Positions 49,416-60,260 of a DNA stretch of 64,000 bases are shown here, piece by piece. The notes under the pieces were generated by a model that saw only the letters and a list, made by a program, of their open reading frames with translations, was not told where the DNA came from and ran no database searches. The stretch is from contig OY756148.1 of NCBI GenBank assembly GCA_963576785.1, forward strand, positions 186,001 to 250,000. Direction: 5' to 3'. The position numbers and the translations under genes are program-made. Position 1 is the stretch's first letter. The number at the start of each line of letters is the position of its first letter. This stretch comes from Chlorophyllum brunneum (lineage: Eukaryota; Basidiomycota; Agaricomycetes; Agaricales; Agaricaceae).

Positions 49416-49420
49416 GAGTA
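49416..49420. repeat. Target site duplication of the gypsy element, right
   Basis: GAGTA, matching 42920-42924. Confidence 0.92.
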
Positions 49421-51123
49421 TCTCTTACTCTGGAATCGCTCCGTTGGAGGGGAGGCCCAAGGAAGAGGAGGGAATTCCTCTTCGTAGGTCCTGACAGCCA
49501 GAGCTACTATTTCCTCCCGAGGAGGAAGGTAGAATGGCTGAACCTCTCTGGGTTCAAGTGAGTCGCCCTGGGCGACGGAGTCCATGCTTGGTATTTTTAC
49601 CATATGATGCATAGCCAAATTAATTTTCGTCCCAAATTTGGGAGAAACCAATAAGGTGTATGGCGAACCAAGTGGTAAGAGGAAGGAGAAGTGGACGCAA
49701 GTTGCATTAATATCGGGGTTACTATGTTTCAAGAACCATTTACTCACTCTCGTGTGTCCCTCACAGGTACAACCTGGAGGGTGACCAGAAGGAACCGAAG
49801 GTGCACCAGGTGGTGTCACTGATTGTCCTTGTTGGGCGCAGGGGTAAGAGACCTCGTGCATCCGTCGATCATAACGATCGAGAGCACATTTCTTCGCCAT
49901 TTGCATGGGCGAAGGACCAGTGATGCGGTCGCGCCAGGTGGTCACCTGTTAGATCTGCAGTGAGTTTTCGAGTAAGGCGGTGAAACATAAGTTTCGTGCT
50001 TCAGCATGCACCTTTTTCTCAAGCTCAGCACGAGCATTCTCTCGTGCCTGCTGGACCTTCTTGGGATTAACCCAAGTAAGAGGTTTTGGTCTCTCACTCA
50101 CTAATACACGAGTGGTCGGAAGAGCGGGAGCAGGAGCGGGTCGAGGCGCGTCCATGCGCCTCATTAGGTCGAAGGGGGTTATTCCCGGACCAGTGAAACA
50201 ACGGACTGCCGGTTCCGTGGCAGTGGCGAAGCCCGCCATGGCTTCCGCCATGTGGGCCTGGGGTTTACCCTGGCGCTTCTTGGGCTTTTTCTTCTTCTTC
50301 TGGATGTTAATCCAGGTAGGAAAAGGGGGAGAAGGCTGAGGGGGCTGCCCACTCGGATTGGCAAGGTGGCAAGGACCTCTCGCAGGCTGGGCCCTGGTAT
50401 TGCCTCCAGGGTGGAAGCAGTTCCAGGATGGTCCAGGGCGAGTCCTGGGGATATTGCCCTGAGGGCGAGTTTAGTAGTTGGCAGTGGCGGCAAAAGAGGC
50501 TTGTTGGTTAGACATGTTAGGTCTTGACCCTTCACGTCTTGACCACTCAGCATTTATAGCCTGCTGAACTACCTCCCAGGTCATATCTACAATATCGTGA
50601 TTATTCGCCAATGTTGTTTGTGCCACAGCATTCCAATCTGGTGGTAATGCATTCAAAGCAATCATCGTGCCAAGAACTTCTGGCAATTTTACTTTAGCTG
50701 TTTCTAATTGAGAAGCCATTGTTCTCAATTCAGCTAGATCCATTGATTCCCTGAAATGCACTTTTGCAACATTCTTTGGAGAATTGAATACACCACGGCA
50801 GGAGAAGGTATCCCAAAGCGGGTTTTCAAATCATTCCAGAGGAATCCAGGAGCATCATGCCCATGGAGTAACAGGGAATCAGGTAAGGTGCCATTAATAA
50901 TAGCCAATGCCTGACCTCTCAATTGATCTCTCCTTCTATCTTCCTCCATTAAGGTGGTAGGATTGGCAGGAGAGAGATCCTGGTCTGTCACGGTCCATCC
51001 AGACTGGTCAGAACCAGTGACAGAAATGAGGGTTAGGGCATCCTGAAGCCTTCTAGACCAGAACGTGTAGTTTTTCGGCCCATTGAGCTTAGGTAAACCA
51101 GCGACGATATTATTTGTAGACAT
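49421..51123 (-). pseudogene. Copia gag region, 5' part of the interrupted polyprotein
   Basis: From ATG 51123 it reads PKLNGPKNYTFWSRRLQDAL and a WNDLKTRFG segment, typical of copia gag capsids. A 1-nt frame change near 50755 is needed to continue into ESMDLAELRTMASQLE. The second frame has TAA at 50471 and 49949, both explainable as CAA to TAA. A Lys-rich patch (KKKKKPKKR, about 50290) and a Pro-rich stretch follow; no intact zinc knuckle is seen. The frame then runs into the gypsy insertion at 49420 and resumes at 42919. Confidence 0.85.
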
Positions 51124-51281
51124 AATATCTTCGTCGAGTGTATTTCTTTCTAGAAGAAAATTCTCGTATCAGCAATGATCAATACAAGGATAACTCTGTC
51201 AGGTAAAGCCCTATCATCCTATCTCGTTTAGAGGGGATGATAATGGTTTAACCATCGGTAAGGCTACCGGGGCCCATAACC

Positions 51282-51852
51282 TGTTGAGGAAACAACCGTA
51301 ACGAGTTGTTTGCTGGGGGCAGCAGTAAATGCAGTGGGAGAGAACGTAGGGTCTACTCACTGAGATAATAAGCTTCTATCTGATACCTGTAGAAAGGTAA
51401 TTCGGATAGACAGATATTATTGATGAAGTGGTTAACGTCAGATAAGTAGAGGTCAAAGTCGATTAGATCGATGGAGGTGTTGTACTCAAAGAGATAGGCA
51501 ATGATGAAGAAGTTGTTCGATTGAACAAGATACAGAACTAGGTCTGTTACATGGGGTTTATATACATATTGTAACATAGGCGAGTCATACTACATAAAAT
51601 ACTAGCATTGTATAGATTGTTTCTTATGACTCTCTTTTACTGCGGCATAGTGCCTGCGGAGTACTGCAGAACATAGTATCTAGTCATTGGTACTATGTAG
51701 AATAATCTATCAAGTACTTATGACTCTCATCGTATGCAGAGCAACTCATAGGAAGTTACTATGGAATGAAGTTACTGGAAAGTAACGGATCAGTCTATTA
51801 TTATCATAATGACTTCATAGTCTATTTCTAGAATATGTCCGAAACTTCAACA
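51282..51852 (-). repeat. Copia LTR (5' LTR in element sense)
   Basis: 571 bp partner of 38015-38585. Just inside it, the minus strand reads GGTTATGGGCCCCGG, a candidate primer-binding region (not verified). Confidence 0.95.
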
Positions 51853-51857
51853 CTGCC
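51853..51857. repeat. Target site duplication of the copia element, right
   Basis: CTGCC, matching 38010-38014. Confidence 0.9.
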
Positions 51858-53980
51858 TACTCGCCAAGTGGTTTTGTACCATTTTCAAAAAGAGTTTGTC
51901 TATGTCTGCTATTGTCCCCCACAACTTCTGACAATGCTGTTTTTTTCAGGAAATAGCGAAGTGCCTGTGGGACCCACTCTTAGTGCACAAGGGTTCTTTA
52001 CCAATTCACACGACTTTGTCGTGAACCAACCAGTCATGTACAATATCAATGAAACCAAGGAGAAAGGTACGAACTGGAATGATAATAACATTCAAGTCTA
52101 ATCTCTGATATTGTCCAGTCTTGCAATGGCTTGCTAAATCTACAATGTCTGGTGCCGAATTCGACTCTTCTCTCCGTGACCCTCCTCCTCGCTGTCATCC
52201 TGGCACCCGCATAGGGATCTTGGGTGACATTCGTTGGTGGTTCAATGACCCTGGCGCTGCCCATCGATTATTTTGGCTATTCGGTGCTGCCGGCGTCGGA
52301 AAATCCGCCATCGTCCAAACTCTTGCAGAAGAGTTTTCATCGTCATCTAGACTTGGTGCAAGCCTTTTCATATCCCAACCAAATAAGTGTCACAAACCCG
52401 CTCGCTTATCAGCTGGCTGTTAGGATTCCTCCTTATCACGAATTCCTGAGGCAGAAGATGATCGCCGACCCAAAGCTGTTGGAAAAGAACATGGAGCACC
52501 AGTTCAATCTCCTCATTGTCGAGCCCTTTGTTATTCTGCATCTGGCACCCGAGGGAGATGGATGGGTGATTCTTATAGATGGACTCGACGAGTGCGAGGG
52601 CGAGGATGCACAGATTAATATCATCAAGTTGATCAGTGGCTTCTCAAGACAGCATCCCACCGTTCCCATTAGGTGGCTCATTGCAAGTCGTCCTGAAGCT
52701 CATATAATTCGAACGTTCGATTCCACTGAAGTCAAGGGTACCTTTCTCAAACAGGAAGTTCCCGCTAATTCCGACGCAGCTTGCCAAGATGTCGAGAAAT
52801 TCCTGCGAGCCAAGTTCGACGACCTCCAAATCAAGTATAAAAATCTCATACCACGAGGTGCTCCCTGGCCTGTGGAACGTGATATGGCTCAAATTGGTGC
52901 CATGTCATCCGGGTACTTCATCTTTGCTGCGACGGTCATCCGTTTCATTGATGACTCGAATGTTCGTAACCCTATTTCCCAACTCACAATTATCCTCTCT
53001 GTTCCTCGCCACATTGACATGAACCCTCTTTTGGCTCTTCATGCGCTTTACACCCGGATTCTTGACACGGTACCCAAACAGGCCTTGTCGACGTTGAAAT
53101 TGTTGCTTGGGTTTCATTTGTCGGACCCGAGATATGTTATTGACAGTGATGTCGACAATGATGGGTTCCCACTCCTTTGGACAGCCACCTTACTCGATCT
53201 CGGGCAGGACATGGTCTATGCAGCACTAAGCAACCTATATTCGCTTATCAAGGTCCTACCAATTGAGGAATCTGGGATTCGGTGTATCCGGTTTTATCAT
53301 GCATCATTCGCTGATTATCTCTGCGATCCTTCGAAGGCTGGCAAATATGCCATCAATTCCGATGAATTTGCGGATGCACTATGGCGACGTTGTTTTGCAA
53401 TCATGCAACATACTCCTCGTGGGTATTCGTTTCTCCTGTAGAGTTGAGTTTATTTCCTGAGCCAACTCCTCGTTCAAGAGATGACACTATATCCTCGAGC
53501 TGAGCTATCCTGGGATATGGGGAAGGAGCTTACTGAACGCTTGTCACATAAGGTCTGGTTTTCGGCTCTTCTACTTCTTGTCCACTACATTCCACCTGTT
53601 TGCTCGGCTGCTCACGGTCGGCTTCAACATGGCGACGCGCGCTTGAGCGACCATGAGCTGCAGGACGTCTTTTCCCAAATTGACCCCAGTGGACTCTCTC
53701 TCTGCTTTACTGTGGGTGGACCTCATGTTTCATACGATTTGGCCAGGTGGCTCATGCATGAGGTGAGGCTCTGTCATCGGGGATTGTTTGCTATCTACTG
53801 AACCCTATCCCACACCTAGGCGCCCCCCGTCCTTATCAAAGCTGGCCTCGCCGAACTTCTTTCGCTCCAAGATCTAGACTTGAGTTGCGTTGTAGATAGA
53901 CCGCCTGCCATCAGGTTTGACTGGACTTATTATGGAGAGGTACAGGAGAAGGGACTAGGTAGCCGGATAAAATTCTGCAG
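51858..53980 (+). pseudogene. NACHT NTPase gene copy 2, split by the copia element
   Basis: The first 13 nt of its probable first exon (ATG at 38002) lie left of the copia element; the exon resumes at 51858 (encoding LAKWF). A 5' intron with GTTTGT donor, CTGAC branch and TTTCAG acceptor follows. The P-loop is intact (GAAGVGKSAIVQ), as is Walker B (VILIDGLDECEG), but the two lie in different frames, with the shift at about 52385-52410 as in copy 1. The long downstream frame continues through LIASRPEA, ILSVPRHI and FYHASFADYL to a TAG at 53441, and further family sequence (WDMGKELTERL) appears at 53505-53800. The gene is dead by insertion and very probably already by the frameshift. Confidence 0.78.
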
Positions 53981-55154
53981 GGGTTCAGCAATGCCCCACT
54001 CGAGGTGAAATTTCTCGGTGCACAAGTCGCTTTGTGTAGCTGTTGAGCTCATAACACTTACAGGAACTGCATTATACATGGCACGGAAAGACTCATCCGA
54101 CGGAAGAACTGATATCCAAGCTGAATGAGCTTTGCGACGACTCAACACTACGTACTCTGTTGGTCGGATCCAAACCAGATAAAAGATGCTTGTTTGTATG
54201 TACCGAACCCACAGAGTCTCAGCCTGGAGTGTTTTATCATGTACCGTACTACGGATAGATGATATTAGGTATCTTGTTCCACCCATCGTACTGATAGTCC
54301 TCTCATCTTTCCTGACCTTACAACGATATTTCTCTTCCAATATAATGACAGTCAGACCAAGTTTGACAAACAGATGATATTCATGCCTCGTGAGATGTTA
54401 AAATTAATTTCTGGCTTGATCGGCTTCAATTTGAACAGGATTGGCAATACCTCTATACATTAATTATAGGGACTGCAAACTCTGTTGGAATATCTATTCT
54501 TCTTCGAAACTTATTTGCTGGGGCCAGCGCAAGTTTGGATGCAGGTTGGAGCAGGATTCTTCGGTGCGAGGGCAGTATCATCAGTGCGGGGGAAGTGTTC
54601 TTGTTGGTGATTGGCTTACCAGAAGAGTTTTCACCCACCTTACCATAAATTCCACCCAGCTCATTTGTTCAGCTGGGACAAGGACACTATCGTTCTTGGC
54701 TGGTATTATTAGTGGGGGGTAAGATTTACATCAGAACAGAACTGCACGTAGTCCCATCGGTCACCCTGGACTTGGGATGCTACGCCAGTAGATGACCTTG
54801 AATTCGGTAGAGAGTGATGCTCTTCAGTATTGAATACGCTCAAAATGTTAAGACTGGCCACGGAGCTTGCATCCATTCTGAACTCGGAGGTTTCTGGAAT
54901 GGTAGAGGATGATCAATGTACCGTTGTGGTTCAATCATTCTTGAGGTCCTGGTGACCCCAACTCGGAGTGTAGAGATGGGTTTCGCCATACCAAGGCGAT
55001 AAATCTGAGATCCTCAGAACACACAAAGCTAATGCAGAAAGACGAAAACTGGGCATAAGAGGTTGTTGATATGACACAATGAGATTCGGCACTCAAGTTT
55101 CTGACCAATGAGCTTCCCGCATGTCCACAGCACGCTGACTGCTCTCAATTCCGC
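53981..55154. other. Intergenic
   Basis: No supported gene. Short frames near 53930-54340 and 54441-54720 show no domain. May contain decayed C-terminal NACHT sequence. Confidence 0.35.
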
Positions 55155-55795
55155 ATGTAAAGCTCAATTCCTACCCGACACCGCATCCCCGTCTTGAGCT
55201 GGGTGTGGGTAAGGAGACGATGTGGCAAAGGACCTCTATGTCTACCTCAAAGCGTCCGATCGCACGAAGACGAGTGTTACAAAGGCACTGTGAGCTACAG
55301 TGAGCATGGCGAAGTGTGTTGTGGTCGTTTGTTGGACAGGGAAACATGGGTACATGTTACTGTTACTATGCTAAGTGTTTCATACTGACTATTTTATTCG
55401 TAGACTTTCAAGTCATACTACGACTGGACCCATCTAACAGGGACGTGATGAATCAAATCCGCCAATGTACTGTATGTTTCTATTCCCATCTACCGACTAA
55501 CGTCACGCAAACCCCTTTCACACCGTGCCTCGCCAGAAGTCTGATTATGAATCGCAAAACCTATATAGATACCACCTTCGTACATGGCTCTATCTATTCT
55601 CCTTCCATCGTTCCACAGCTCTCCACCACTCTTCCCACACCCATTTCTATTTCAGAGAAGACCAACCCGAAACCGTTAATCACTCCTTCGACATCTTCGA
55701 TCATGCCAAATCCAACAAATCCTTCACACACTGAGTAAAACGTGTTCTCAGGGCTTATGAAGAAGGCAAATTATTAGACCCAATGGCTTGGGGCT
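55155..55795 (+). pseudogene. Degenerate copy of the F-box gene (5' half)
   Basis: Plus strand follows exons 1-4 of the 883-aa F-box gene: GCTCAATTCCTACCCGACAC (exon 1), GGAGACGATGTGG (exon 2), TTATTCGTAGACTTTCAAG (start of exon 3), TGGACCCATCTAACAGGGACG, then the F-box region (YHLRTWLYLFSFHRS-AL) and the FREDQPE-VN-S-DIFD segment. Stops and small indels interrupt it and it ends after KFFTH-like residues near 55735 with a short trailing match. It lies next to a block also found near the intact F-box/GPHR locus. Confidence 0.75.
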
Positions 55796-55895
55796 TCCAT
55801 ACAGCGCTTTCAGATACCATCGTTCTAAAGGATTCAAACAAGGGCAGAGAGCCTAGGAAGGATGTTGGGATTGAGCTCGGTGCCATTACCTCAGA

Positions 55896-56190
55896 CCACC
55901 AACCGAACTGACAACAATCCCCTCCGACCGAAACAAGCAATAACTCTCCACCCACATCTTCGGCTCATCCTGCTGCCAAGGATCAAGAGTAGGAAGCACC
56001 TCCGGCCAAGTGCGAGGCAGAGAAGAAGCCCACGATGAATGTTGACTCGAAGGAGGCTAAAGGCCGAGGAACCTCTAGATGGCCTACGTACCAAAGATGA
56101 GCCTATTCCAAGCAGGACACTTGCGGACTTGACGGTTCCATGACTGTTATCGACTGGTTCTACCAGTAGTGTGTGCCTCGACAACTGATG
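55896..56190 (+). repeat. Duplicated non-coding block, copy 2
   Basis: Partner of 32594-32815, with insertions relative to it. Confidence 0.65.
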
Positions 56191-56639
56191 AGGAAACATC
56201 CCTGAAAACCGTTTTCAGCTCTTCCGGTTTCTCCTCAAGTGCGTCGACTTCAAAGTAGGATGGGTGGATCCGCACAAATCTTCAACAATGGGTTTCAATG
56301 ACTCCAGCCACCTCGAAATCCCCTCCTTGTTTCCCTGGCAGTCCCAGGGAATCAATGACAACGGCGCCCCCAGGATACAGGAGCCCACATTATGTCACTT
56401 TTTGGGTATCCTCTACTATAAATATATCCTAGGAACAGCAGAACAATCCAAATACCTAAGCATCATCGTCAGCTTCAGTCAACACTCGAATGGACTTTAA
56501 GAAGGACCCCCAAAGGTTGTCTGTTGCGTACCATTGATTTCGTCGATTCTAAAATATATCATACATACACACACATATATATATATAGTATATCAGAAGT
56601 TCCAATTACCACAACTCGCAATCAATCAACTGTTGTAGT
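56191..56639. other. Intergenic
   Basis: No gene. An AT run (TATATATATATAG, about 56576-56588) and the following ACAACTCGCAATCA resemble 33375-33415 by the GPHR gene end. Confidence 0.4.
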
Positions 56640-57110
56640 GACAGAGGTCTACTCGACTTCACTTATTGCCTGGAAAACTTGGCACCAGGGCATTGTTGCC
56701 GTGGCCAGAGTCAACCCGTCACAAGGCGATCCTTGTCATGATCATCGAGTCTGGCGCAATCTACACCGCGCTCGTTCTTCCCTTGATCATGATATTTGCA
56801 CTTGAGTTGGATAATGGATCTGTTTTCAAGGAATTTTCAAGTCCATGTTGGTGAGTTATTCATCGGAGTCCCACTCTCGGTTGGTTCGAACATTGCTTGC
56901 TTTGACAGGCTTTGATTCCGGCAACTATGGTTATCCGAGTAATAATCAACAGTTCCAAACAAGTGTTCCTTCTCAGGTCAATGCACCTCATATCGAACAG
57001 GAGCGGGTGGTAGGAGACCTGTGTGATGGAGGAAAAAGTATGACCATTGTCAAAAGCAACCATTCCATCAAAGTGGAGGTTACATGCTACGATGTACATT
57101 AGTCCTTACA
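56640..57110 (+). pseudogene. Seven-transmembrane gene 3, 3' remnant
   Basis: Only the last two exons remain: VYSTSLIAWKTW, then IESGAIYTALVLPLIMIFAL, an intron with GTGAGT and TTTGACAG, and a degraded LIPATMVIRV end. The rest of the gene is missing and small indels are present. Confidence 0.75.
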
Positions 57111-58970
57111 TTTGATAACAACAATACAGAGTTTGTTATTTGGTCCTGCATGCTTGAACCAACCCATCAGTTCAAGAGTAGTCACAGATATATGGACCTA
57201 ATAGCATGTCAGTTGGTATGAATTGGGAGGCAGCAGCTGTGCAGATTAGGTGGAGCTCACAGGGCGAAACACTTGCGAGCGTGTACAAGTATCTACGGCA
57301 CCTACACCGTGTCTATACCGAGGAACATGCAAAAATATAAGTCCGTCCGAAATTTTACGAGTCAAACCTGGGTCTACTTGCTCAGGATTCGAACTTCGAC
57401 GTTATCACAGAACGCACTGCTATGATGGATGACACTATCAACAAGGCTGGAAATAATAGCAAAACACATGCAAGGAATAGTCAATTGGCGGTAACAATTG
57501 ATTATATATGCATAAGCTATCCATTTTGAACACCAGACAGAGAGCTTTGATATAAAGAAAGGGAGGCCCGCCTTGAAAACTAGTCTTCAACCCTGCAGAG
57601 GTTGATTAATTGGTGGCTGTGGTGCAAGTGCAAAAACCTCGCACCCACCACTATAGGGGACCGTCCGATAGGCCCCTGAGAGTTCACAAGGTTAGGTGGG
57701 AAAACGTTTTCAAATAAATCGCTGGCGATCCTGAGGGAAAGATGGTACAGAATTTGCTGTGGGTGTGGTTCACAACAGGAGGCCTGTCATCTATGGGGTT
57801 AGTATTGCGCCAAAAAAACTCACTGGAATGGGTGCAGAGCTGGAGAAGTCCAGGACTGGTACACTGAGCGTTGGTGGGATGGGATGATTGGGAGAGACCA
57901 GACAACCCATGCATGTTATCATTCCGCATTGAGGATAAATATGCGGGAAGCAGTGCAAGTTGGTTTGAGTTGGTTCCTTTGCTGGATGGGGTGAGTTCCT
58001 AAGAGTCTTGGTTGAATGATCGATGGATGGACCTTTACACGCATTCGTACTATATAACGTCCATGAGAGCTGGTGCGTGGGGTGGCGTGTGGGACATGGT
58101 TTTTCCTTCATAATGCCTGAGTCCTGGATGAAGTCGTAGGTCAACTCGAGATACAGCTGGAACTGAGCTGTCATTCCAGACGCGTCACTGAAAATGAAAT
58201 CTACCACTTCACCTAGCTCCATACTTGAGCTACAAACCCTGAAAAAAAATCCTACGACCATTCGAAGCAAGTGCACCCTCAAAGGACCCCCCATCCCTAC
58301 TTCAACCAGCCACTGCCGGGACCCGGGACTCTATGCCTTATGGTTGACATTGGACTAAGTACATATCCAGGGTTGGATTCTAACAACTAGCTGCCCGCCA
58401 CTGATGTAGCGATGTCTAAAACTTGGGCGCTGTTTCGGTTTGGTCTAATATATTATCCTCCTTCGCGTTATCACTGATGGGGTGTTGGTAATCACGTCAG
58501 AAATAATAGAATTGTGATTGCCAACTGTCATTGGAGCTGGTGAGAAGGTTTCGGATATTCAGGCCCAGAAATGCAAGTGAAAAACTGGAGTTTGTCCCAA
58601 GATTGCCGGCACTGCTGGTCACTATTGCATGGCACAGGGCCTTCTCACCCTCATACACCTGCGCAATTCCAATAATCTGGAATAAAAGATCAAAGTCTCA
58701 GTTAACTTATCGTTGACAGAGATACCAGCCCACTGATTGTCTCAACCAGGCCTTGACGAAAACATAAAAGATGGTCTTCATCATTAGCAGGGTCAAGGAC
58801 CCCTATAAATTCATTCATTTCCATCGTCCAATTATATTCTCCGCCATCATTGATTTATTTATATCCAAAGCTCTGAGCCCTGGGCGCTGTCACACGATAT
58901 CATGGGCAAATTTAGCATATATATCACCAAAGATTTTCGTTTTGATGCTACCGACAGGCCCCAAGCAAAA
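57111..58970. other. Intergenic
   Basis: No gene supported. The longest frame (minus, 57791-58294, 167 codons) lacks any recognisable domain and could be chance. A TATA-like CATATATATCACC at 58916-58928 belongs to the next gene. Confidence 0.35.
58916..58928 (+). promoter_or_regulatory. TATA box of seven-TM gene 4
   Basis: ATATATATC about 45-50 nt before the ATG at 58971, as in the paralogues. Confidence 0.45.
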
Positions 58971-60260
58971 ATGGAACTCCTGCAGCAATTTGCCACTGCC
59001 AATATGGCCGCGGTAACCAGTATATCAATACTATACGGTACGAGACATTCCATTCGTTTTGGCTGACGCCGATTGATCATTCTCCAGGCATATAGTGAGG
59101 AATTTCTCATCTTGATTATAGTCGAACTAGCTTACATTGTACCTGGACAGTCTTCCCGTTTTTATTACCTGTATCTATGTCCTGGTTGGGCAAAGAATGC
59201 ATGGCCAGCCCATACACTGGTAGGTGATACCGGGACACCACTTGATCAATACCTCATAATTCAAAGGTTTCTGCTTACTGCAGTCTGCGTTCAATTTGTT
59301 GTGATGACAATTATTGTAGTGGATTTACATAGATTGATATTCAGAAGCTACTCTGTTGATCTAGGGGATCCAAGTGCCATAACAAAGATGCTCACAATGC
59401 AGCTGGAAAGCTCCAATATTTCAATTACCTCTTCCGTCATCAATGTTCGTATTCATTCATTGCTCTCAATGTTATTATCTTATGATATTTAGGTTTTTAT
59501 TGGTGATGCTATCATGGTCTGGCGGGTTTGGATCTTATTCCATGACCGAAATCTTTGGATTTGTATCCCACCAGTGAGTTTATGCTTTACTCTAATCATT
59601 GCAATATACTCACTGTCACCCGAATATGTAGATTATTTCTTTGACTGCTGGTACAGGTAACTTGACTTAACCGTTGCGTAACTTCAGACCTAAACTGACT
59701 GATTGTCGAATCCAGCATGTGGGATTGCTGCTGTCGGAACTTCGATCGGGATTGAACCCATCTTAGTCATTGCCTGTGTGCTCGGGATAGTAACGCAAGT
59801 CTACTCGACTTCATCCATCGCCTGGGAAATCTGGCGCCGGGGTATTACTACCTCTCCGACTGGTAGCCGGAGTCAGTCAACTCGTTACAAGGCAATCATG
59901 GCCATGATCATCGAGTCTGGTGCAATTTACACTGCACTTCTCCTTCCTCTGACCGTCACGTTTGCACTTGACTTGGTAAGTGGGACCATCCTCGAAGGAC
60001 TCTTCGAACCATTGGCGGTAAGTTATTCATCAATCCCAATCTCGACTGAGTTAAATATTGGCTTGCTTTGACAGGCTCTGATCCCGGCCTCGATGGTCAT
60101 CCGAGTAGGAATGCACCGGAATAAACAGTTCAAAACGAGCGTCCTTTCTCAGGTTGATGGACCCAACACAAAACGGGGGACTGTAGGAGATCGGGGTGAC
60201 GAAGGAGTAGGTATGACCTTTGCCAATAGCCACCATTCGACTGAGGATGGAATTGTATAA
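58971..60260 (+). CDS. Seven-transmembrane protein 4 (intact)
   Basis: Eight exons (58971-59037, 59088-59094, 59151-59219, 59267-59444, 59493-59573, 59632-59656, 59716-60017, 60075-60260) give 304 aa with consistent phases. Exons 3, 5 and 6 are exactly 69, 81 and 25 nt, as in genes 1 and 5. Motifs: ISILYG-Y, YVLVGQRMHGQPIHW, GDAIMVWRVWILFHDRN, STSSIAWEIWRRG, IIESGAIYTALLLPL and IPASMVIRVGMHRNKQF, then a polar tail. Likely a surface or internal membrane protein of unknown role; ligand unknown. Confidence 0.8.
59088..59094 (+). other. 7-nt micro-exon of seven-TM gene 4
   Basis: GCATATA between CTCCAG and GTGAGG. It encodes Gly-Ile-Tyr with flanking bases. Confidence 0.75.

Larger units (their letters stand above)
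38015..51852 (-). mobile_element. Ty1/copia-type LTR retrotransposon, interrupted by a gypsy element
   Basis: Bounded by 571-bp LTRs (TGTTGAGG...TTCAACA) and a CTGCC target duplication. Coding strand is minus, with the order gag, protease, integrase, RT and RNase H, which defines copia. A purine-rich tract (AGAGCAAGGAGGAG on the minus strand, 38586-38600) abuts the 3' LTR. Removing the gypsy insertion (42920-49415) leaves about 7.3 kb. The LTRs differ at 8 sites, all transitions, and the coding frame has several stops, so it is an older, inactive element. It landed 13 nt after the candidate ATG of NACHT copy 2. Confidence 0.93.

Noticed and set aside
57791..58294. 167-codon minus-strand frame
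   Set aside because: No recognisable motif, no homologous copy and no introns expected for this genome. Kept only as a note in the intergenic entry.
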